Source: Paenibacillus lignilyticus (lineage in GTDB: Bacteria > Bacillota > Bacilli > Paenibacillales > Paenibacillaceae). Taken from it: DNA of 64,000 nt. Below, in pieces: positions 60,199-64,000 of the stretch (the stretch's first letter is position 1; the number at the start of each line of letters is the position of its first letter). The notes under the pieces were generated by a model. The model worked only from the letters and a program-made list of their open reading frames with translations, was not told where the DNA came from and did not search any database. The position numbers and the translations under genes were made by a program. Location: positions 1-64,000 of the forward strand of contig NZ_JAGKSP010000019.1 in NCBI RefSeq assembly GCF_017942085.1. The letters are read 5' to 3'.

Positions 60199-60699
60199 AT
60201 GCAGGAAGCCAGAAAAGATGGTTGGCGGTCAGAGGACGATCTACTTCTCGCTAATATTGTAATTAAACACATTCGAAATAAAAGTACTCAATTAGCGGGG
60301 TTTGCTGAGGCAGCCGAACTATTAGGACGTACCGAAAGTGCTTGCGGATTTAGATGGAATTCAGAAGTCAGAAAAAGTTACTTAAATGAAATTAAAGAAG
60401 CTAAGCTAGAGCGGAATCAAATTCAAAGAGCTTCAGTTAGTAAGCAAGTTACTATTGCTGCAATCGATGAACAGGACATCAAATTAACAATCACTGATCA
60501 AATTGTTGAGTTGGCTAGAAGACAACAAAAGATTATAGAGAACATGGCCAAACAGATCGCTGAATTAAAAGAGGAAATAAGGATTAAAAACGAACAGCAA
60601 CAATTAAACAAAAAATCAGAAGCTATGAATGAAGTGACCTTAAAGGAAGATTTCGATACAATGCTTCAGATCTTTCAACGAGCGAAGCACCTCATTTAG
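60199..60699 (+). CDS. RsfA-like (Myb/SANT-type HTH) prespore regulator
   Basis: 166 residues from ATG 60199 (AGGTGAT 7 bp ahead). N-terminal Myb-like domain DGWRSEDDLLLANIVIKHIR ... GRTESACGFRWNSEVRK, then a C-terminal coiled coil (KIIENMAKQIAELKEEIRI). RsfA family members modulate sigma-F-dependent gene expression. First gene right of the array and on the opposite strand. Confidence 0.88.
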   Translation: MQEARKDGWRSEDDLLLANIVIKHIRNKSTQLAGFAEAAELLGRTESACGFRWNSEVRKSYLNEIKEAKLERNQIQRASVSKQVTIAAIDEQDIKLTITDQIVELARRQQKIIENMAKQIAELKEEIRIKNEQQQLNKKSEAMNEVTLKEDFDTMLQIFQRAKHLI

Positions 60700-60709
60700 T
60701 TCAACATTG

Positions 60710-60736
60710 ACCACCGTGAGTAGCGGTGGTTTTTTG
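60710..60736 (+). terminator. Terminator of the rsfA-like gene
   Basis: ACCACCG pairs with CGGTGGT across a 7-nt loop, followed by TTTTTT. Confidence 0.92.
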
Positions 60737-60806
60737 CTGATGTGATTATCCCGTTACCATTCAAAATACAGGCATGAAAAAAGTATTAGCTAAAAATCCC
60801 GGCTCA

Positions 60807-62309
60807 TTACCGATTCTTTATACACTTCACACAAAATGCTCCACCAAGGGTACCTTCTTCAAATAATGTTCCGCATTCAGGGCATGTTTCGTAGTAAGTT
60901 GAGCACCGTTCACAAACTGATTCACCATGATTAGTAAAATGAACCGTTACAGGATTCGCGCATTTGACGCACGAATCATCATAATCTTGATCAAACACAT
61001 CATCGTCGTAAATATAGCCTGCTTCAATAACCTCAAATCCACCACAATTTACAAATAATGAATTATTAATTATGAAGTTAGTCTTCTTTAATAAATCCAC
61101 CTCAAATTCAAAACTTATTGAGCCAGATATAGTGATTTTGAATAAATAGTCCTCATGATAACTTGAAGAAATAGCCTCAGTTATTGAAGCCTCAACCTCA
61201 CATGTAAACTTCCCTTCGATGTTTACATGATTTTCATTGATATATACCGATTCAATCAATAAATCTGGGGAAGAAACACCTTCTACTTCAACATCTTGTA
61301 GAGGATTATCTACATATTCTTGTAGATCACCACCATGAATGAGGTACGTAGTCAAGTTAAGGTTATCATCTGCAATCGTATGCCAATCGGACTGATCAAG
61401 TAATCTGTAACAAATAGCCCTCGAGTTCATTTCTAGATAGGTTCGATTATCTACCATGTTATTGAGTACAGATGCATGGTTGTAGAAATTGGATAGGCTC
61501 ATCATAGCAAATGGCTTGTTGCTATATTCCCTAAATTCAGAAATTAGCTCAGTTCGTGGACTAATTGGTTGATCGTCATCACCAAGCACCCACCAATCTT
61601 CCTTTTCATCTAGAGTAATAAATATAATAGGTTTTTGTGTTGCTCCAGCCTTCTCTAGTAATTGCTTCCATAACAGTAAATCGCCGAATTTCTTTGTTTT
61701 GGTCTCATCGTCTTTGTCTTTTACGCTGTCCATATACCCTGGTGGTATCTTATATTTATACCTGTTCTCTCCTTCGGCATATACACCTAACAATCTTGAT
61801 AGAGTAAACATGTTTCCGATGTTACCATCTTCGACAAGTTTATCAAAAAATTGCTTCACTCTATCTTCTTTTAACATTCTAATATTTTCTTTTGAGTCAT
61901 CTGCAACTTCGGTTTCAAACTTCTTTGCTTGTTCACGGATGCTCTCTATTGAAGCATCGATATGTTTTGAAAGTTCTTTTACGCGAGGGTAGCTATATTT
62001 GTTAAATTGAATAAATTGTTTCTCAAAGCTATTTTTAGCGTTTTCAGTAATTCTATCAATTTCTTTTTTAACTTCCCTATATTTGTTATGCTCTCGTTTC
62101 ACTACGTCTTTATGATTATTGTAGAATTCCGATAAGACTTGCGCAGGAATCCATATTTGCTCCCTGTTTCGGTCCATTACAGATAAAAACTGATTTGCTG
62201 TATTTGGTGAGTACCTATATAGTCCTAGAAAAGCATTGGTATCGAGTACTATTAGAGGCTCTTCCTTCCAGACTTCTTGGAAGTCTTCAAATGGATAATT
62301 GTAGGCCAT
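60807..62309 (-). CDS. PIN-like nuclease with C-terminal zinc ribbons
   Basis: 500 residues. The N-terminal PIN-like domain (PIN_8/DUF4935 type, about 1-260) starts LIVLDTNAFLGLYRY (first catalytic Asp) and has WIPAQVLSEFYNNHKDVV, FGDLLLWKQLLEKA (second acidic cluster) and PIIFITLDEKEDWW. A beta-rich middle domain follows. The C terminus has two Cys clusters (DSCVKCANPVTVHF; ESVCERCSTYYETCPECG; AFCVKCIKNR) forming zinc ribbons. Probably a stress- or phage-responsive RNase; stand-alone genes of this kind occur in defence-rich regions. Not part of the repeat array. Confidence 0.7.
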   Translation of the reverse strand: MAYNYPFEDFQEVWKEEPLIVLDTNAFLGLYRYSPNTANQFLSVMDRNREQIWIPAQVLSEFYNNHKDVVKREHNKYREVKKEIDRITENAKNSFEKQFIQFNKYSYPRVKELSKHIDASIESIREQAKKFETEVADDSKENIRMLKEDRVKQFFDKLVEDGNIGNMFTLSRLLGVYAEGENRYKYKIPPGYMDSVKDKDDETKTKKFGDLLLWKQLLEKAGATQKPIIFITLDEKEDWWVLGDDDQPISPRTELISEFREYSNKPFAMMSLSNFYNHASVLNNMVDNRTYLEMNSRAICYRLLDQSDWHTIADDNLNLTTYLIHGGDLQEYVDNPLQDVEVEGVSSPDLLIESVYINENHVNIEGKFTCEVEASITEAISSSYHEDYLFKITISGSISFEFEVDLLKKTNFIINNSLFVNCGGFEVIEAGYIYDDDVFDQDYDDSCVKCANPVTVHFTNHGESVCERCSTYYETCPECGTLFEEGTLGGAFCVKCIKNR

Positions 62310-62683
62310 TGTGACCTGCCTTTCTATGATGTAAGAAGTTTATAATAAGCTGTATCCTCTGAGATTGTAATGACGTCACCTGACTATGCAAGAGCAATTC
62401 ATAGCACTTTGTTCGTCGGAAAAGCATATCTCTAAAAAGTATTGACTTACGTGAGAACGGTTCGGCTTTCCCTATCAGTATGGGTCAAATTACATGGAAA
62501 ATCAAATAAACGAAGGGAGGGAACACTTTATATAAGTCTTCCTTTTGTACTCCACTATAGTAATTGCAAAATGGGTCATCTATCGTTATCACGATATTCT
62601 GATTAACGCTTATTCGACTTTTCGTTTAACCGGCAGCACAGCTTCAGTCATTCCTAATCCTCCGTGCATTCACAGTATGATGG
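62310..62683. other. Gene-free stretch
   Basis: No open frame with a ribosome site, hairpin terminator or array box was seen. AT-rich; probably contains the promoter of the PIN-like gene on its left side. Confidence 0.5.
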
Positions 62684-62959
62684 TTACCCCGACGGGAAAT
62701 CCCAATCTTCAGGAACGATGAGCTCGATCGGATTCTTCAATGACTCGATATTTGCGTCAACCATAGCTATCATGTTATCGACATGTTCATGGTTATGTGT
62801 CTTTAAGATAACGAGTAGTTCCCTAACCCCTTCTAGCCTCGTAATTAACGGTCCGGCATTCGGACCTATCACCGTGTGCTTGATAATAGAATATTGGCAC
62901 ATATTACGAACCGCGGCCGGTAATCCTGTCAGCTCCTCTTCGTTTTCACGTCCAATCAC
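62684..62959 (-). CDS. Hypothetical protein, 91 residues
   Basis: GTG 62959 start with GAGGGGG about 12 bp ahead. Helical, soluble (ITRLEGVRELLVILKTHNHE). Not recognised. Last of four closely packed minus-strand genes; 28 bp after the previous one. Confidence 0.55.
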   Translation of the reverse strand: MIGRENEEELTGLPAAVRNMCQYSIIKHTVIGPNAGPLITRLEGVRELLVILKTHNHEHVDNMIAMVDANIESLKNPIELIVPEDWDFPSG

Positions 62960-62987
62960 TCAGCATCATCCCCCTCTTCTAAGGTCG

Positions 62988-63317
62988 CTACCTGTGTAGT
63001 TCCGCATGAAGATCTTCTTTGCCAACGAATGCGCGCTGGATCAGCAGCTCGTTCGTTACAACCGCAAGCATCTTGGGATAATTCGATTCAGCCATGTACC
63101 TGATCCCTTGATACATCTTGTCTTGGGTGTCGGTAGCTGAAACGATTTCAGAAGTTTTGGCGATCTCTTGCAGTCCTACACTAAAGACATAAAGCGTAAA
63201 GCCATTTTCCCATTGCGTAAGCTTGCGCTTCTGTTCTGCTTCGGTTAGCGGTGCAGGGATTGCCTTCCGAGGTTTGAAGTTGATTATGTTGTCATCGTTC
63301 ACTGTCCGAACCTCCAT
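62988..63317 (-). CDS. Hypothetical protein, 109 residues
   Basis: ATG 63317 with GGGAGG 5 bp ahead, overlapping the previous gene by 26 bp. Helical (AEQKRKLTQWENGFTLYVFS; QDKMYQGIRYMAESNYPKML). Not recognised; size and packing suggest a phage or plasmid-type operon. Confidence 0.6.
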   Translation of the reverse strand: MEVRTVNDDNIINFKPRKAIPAPLTEAEQKRKLTQWENGFTLYVFSVGLQEIAKTSEIVSATDTQDKMYQGIRYMAESNYPKMLAVVTNELLIQRAFVGKEDLHAELHR

Positions 63318-63651
63318 TCGCGCCTCCCGTGAACTGCCAGTATATTAGAGCCGCCTGATCGGGTCGTAATTCGTTCGAGGCTTTCTTGTTCTCCTTTAGT
63401 ATCTTGACGATATGCTCGCGGCTCAGACCGACACGCTGCATTGCGGCGATCATAGCCCCCATATCACATTCCCAATTCCAAACGTCATGGTAATGCCTCG
63501 GTTCCTCGATCTCGACTTTTGGCTGCAGCGGCAACAGATCCGATGGCTGTTTCTGTTCCGCTAGCGTCGCAATAGCCTCATTAAAAATATTCTTCTTTTC
63601 GGCATCGGTAAGAAGGTCATCAACAAGCGGCGGCTGACTCGGTTCTTCCAT
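63292..63651 (-). CDS. Hypothetical protein, 119 residues
   Basis: Start placed at ATG 63651 (MEEPSQPPLVDDLLTDAEKK), since upstream residues in this frame are low-quality. Overlaps the preceding 61-residue gene by 32 bp. Contains VGLSREHIVKILKENKKASN, a helix-turn-helix-like stretch. Alternatively translated by frameshift from the preceding frame. Confidence 0.5.
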   Translation of the reverse strand: MEEPSQPPLVDDLLTDAEKKNIFNEAIATLAEQKQPSDLLPLQPKVEIEEPRHYHDVWNWECDMGAMIAAMQRVGLSREHIVKILKENKKASNELRPDQAALIYWQFTGGANGGSDSER

Positions 63652-63805
63652 CTCTGCCCACTGTCGCTGATGCCCGTTGCTGCCAGCGCTTACGTTCCTG
63701 CTCGTATTTCTTGATGATCTCAAGAGGAGCATCAGGTCGCAGCTCACCTTTCTCAGGATCCCATTCTGGCCAATCGTAATAGCTCGGTGGCGGCATTGAA
63801 ACCAT
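63620..63805 (-). CDS. Small acidic protein, 61 residues
   Basis: ATG 63805, AGGGG 8 bp ahead. Opens MVSMPPPSYYDWPEWDPEKG and continues as a charged helix (LEIIKKYEQERKRWQQ), then switches to poor sequence before the stop. This suggests that the natural product ends or shifts frame near residue 43. Confidence 0.5.
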   Translation of the reverse strand: MVSMPPPSYYDWPEWDPEKGELRPDAPLEIIKKYEQERKRWQQRASATVGRDGRTESAAAC

Positions 63806-64000
63806 ATTTCATACCCCTTCACTTGTTAGATATCAGTCGGTTTACGTTCTCCCTTACATCATATCAACAAAAAAGGCTCCGGCGAGTAAACGCGCGCAGT
63901 CCTCTTTCGACCGATGCATCAAAACGCATTACGTTAGAAACGCGGGATAGTTTCTGCCTGCTTCCTTTGTTGAATAATTTGATTCTAATCGACAAGTGTT

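Noticed and set aside
44315-64000. Searched for an integron integrase or other tyrosine recombinase
   Set aside because: No reading frame in the window shows the Arg-His-x-x-Arg-Tyr arrangement; the only recombinases are the two IS110 proteins.

Overview
The window looks like chromosome of an endospore-forming Firmicute of the Paenibacillaceae (Paenibacillus or Cohnella-like). The evidence is mixed GC content, strong AGGAGG-type ribosome binding sites, a gerKA-gerKC-gerKB spore germination operon, an RsfA-like prespore regulator, SLH-anchored and F5/8-domain glycanases, YesM/YesN two-component sensors and several LplABC-type sugar transporters. No rRNA, tRNA or CRISPR array was seen.

Region 1 (1-17,900) is a polysaccharide-utilisation locus. 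It holds a secreted clan GH-D alpha-galactosidase-like enzyme, a YesM-type kinase and YesN-type AraC response regulator, a GH16 glycanase, an operon of solute-binding lipoprotein, two permeases and a GH43-like intracellular hydrolase, and a large SLH-anchored GH16. A conserved motif of about 44 bp lies upstream of all four outward transcription units and is the likely AraC-regulator site. Region 2 (17,900-24,000) holds the germination operon, a small unknown gene, msrA and a LacI regulator. Region 3 (24,000-29,330) is a LacI-controlled mannoside locus: ABC importer, DUF1861 protein and GH130 phosphorylase, with a readable promoter and two TGTAACGTTAC operators. Region 4 (29,340-41,200) is mixed housekeeping and adaptive genes: an APH-like kinase, a WYL regulator divergent from two GyrI-like proteins, TerC, tandem azoreductases, and an OmpR/HisKA pair divergent from a VTC-DUF4956-CotH operon. 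Region 5 (41,200-44,300) is a junction zone with broken genes (IS3 orfA, XRE repressor), a DUF3221 lipoprotein and a chimeric gene joining a kinase N-lobe to a trypsin-like protease.

Region 6 (about 44,315-60,046) is the most unusual part. It is a cassette array: about 16 small, mostly minus-strand genes (an AadA-like adenylyltransferase, an Imm26 immunity protein, a DinB-like protein, a TIMP/copper-amine-oxidase-N protein, an EF-Tu domain II/III-like protein, small membrane proteins and unknowns) separated by about 18 related quasi-palindromic repeats. A full repeat is box A (AACTATCCTGCCCGTTAG), a GC-rich hairpin and box B (GAACTATCGTGTCCCGTTAG). The stop codon of a cassette gene usually sits inside or a few bases beyond box B. 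The layout resembles an integron attC array without an integrase, which is unexpected in a Gram-positive genome. Two divergent IS110/IS1111-type elements are inserted at the same point (CCCGTTAG) of two different boxes, in the same orientation, each with a conserved 3' noncoding segment that is a candidate bridge RNA. A 63-bp unit is found three times at the same insertion point.

Region 7 (60,047-64,000) returns to ordinary gene spacing with an RsfA-like regulator, a large PIN-like nuclease with zinc ribbons, and four small overlapping minus-strand genes that look phage-like but are not recognised.
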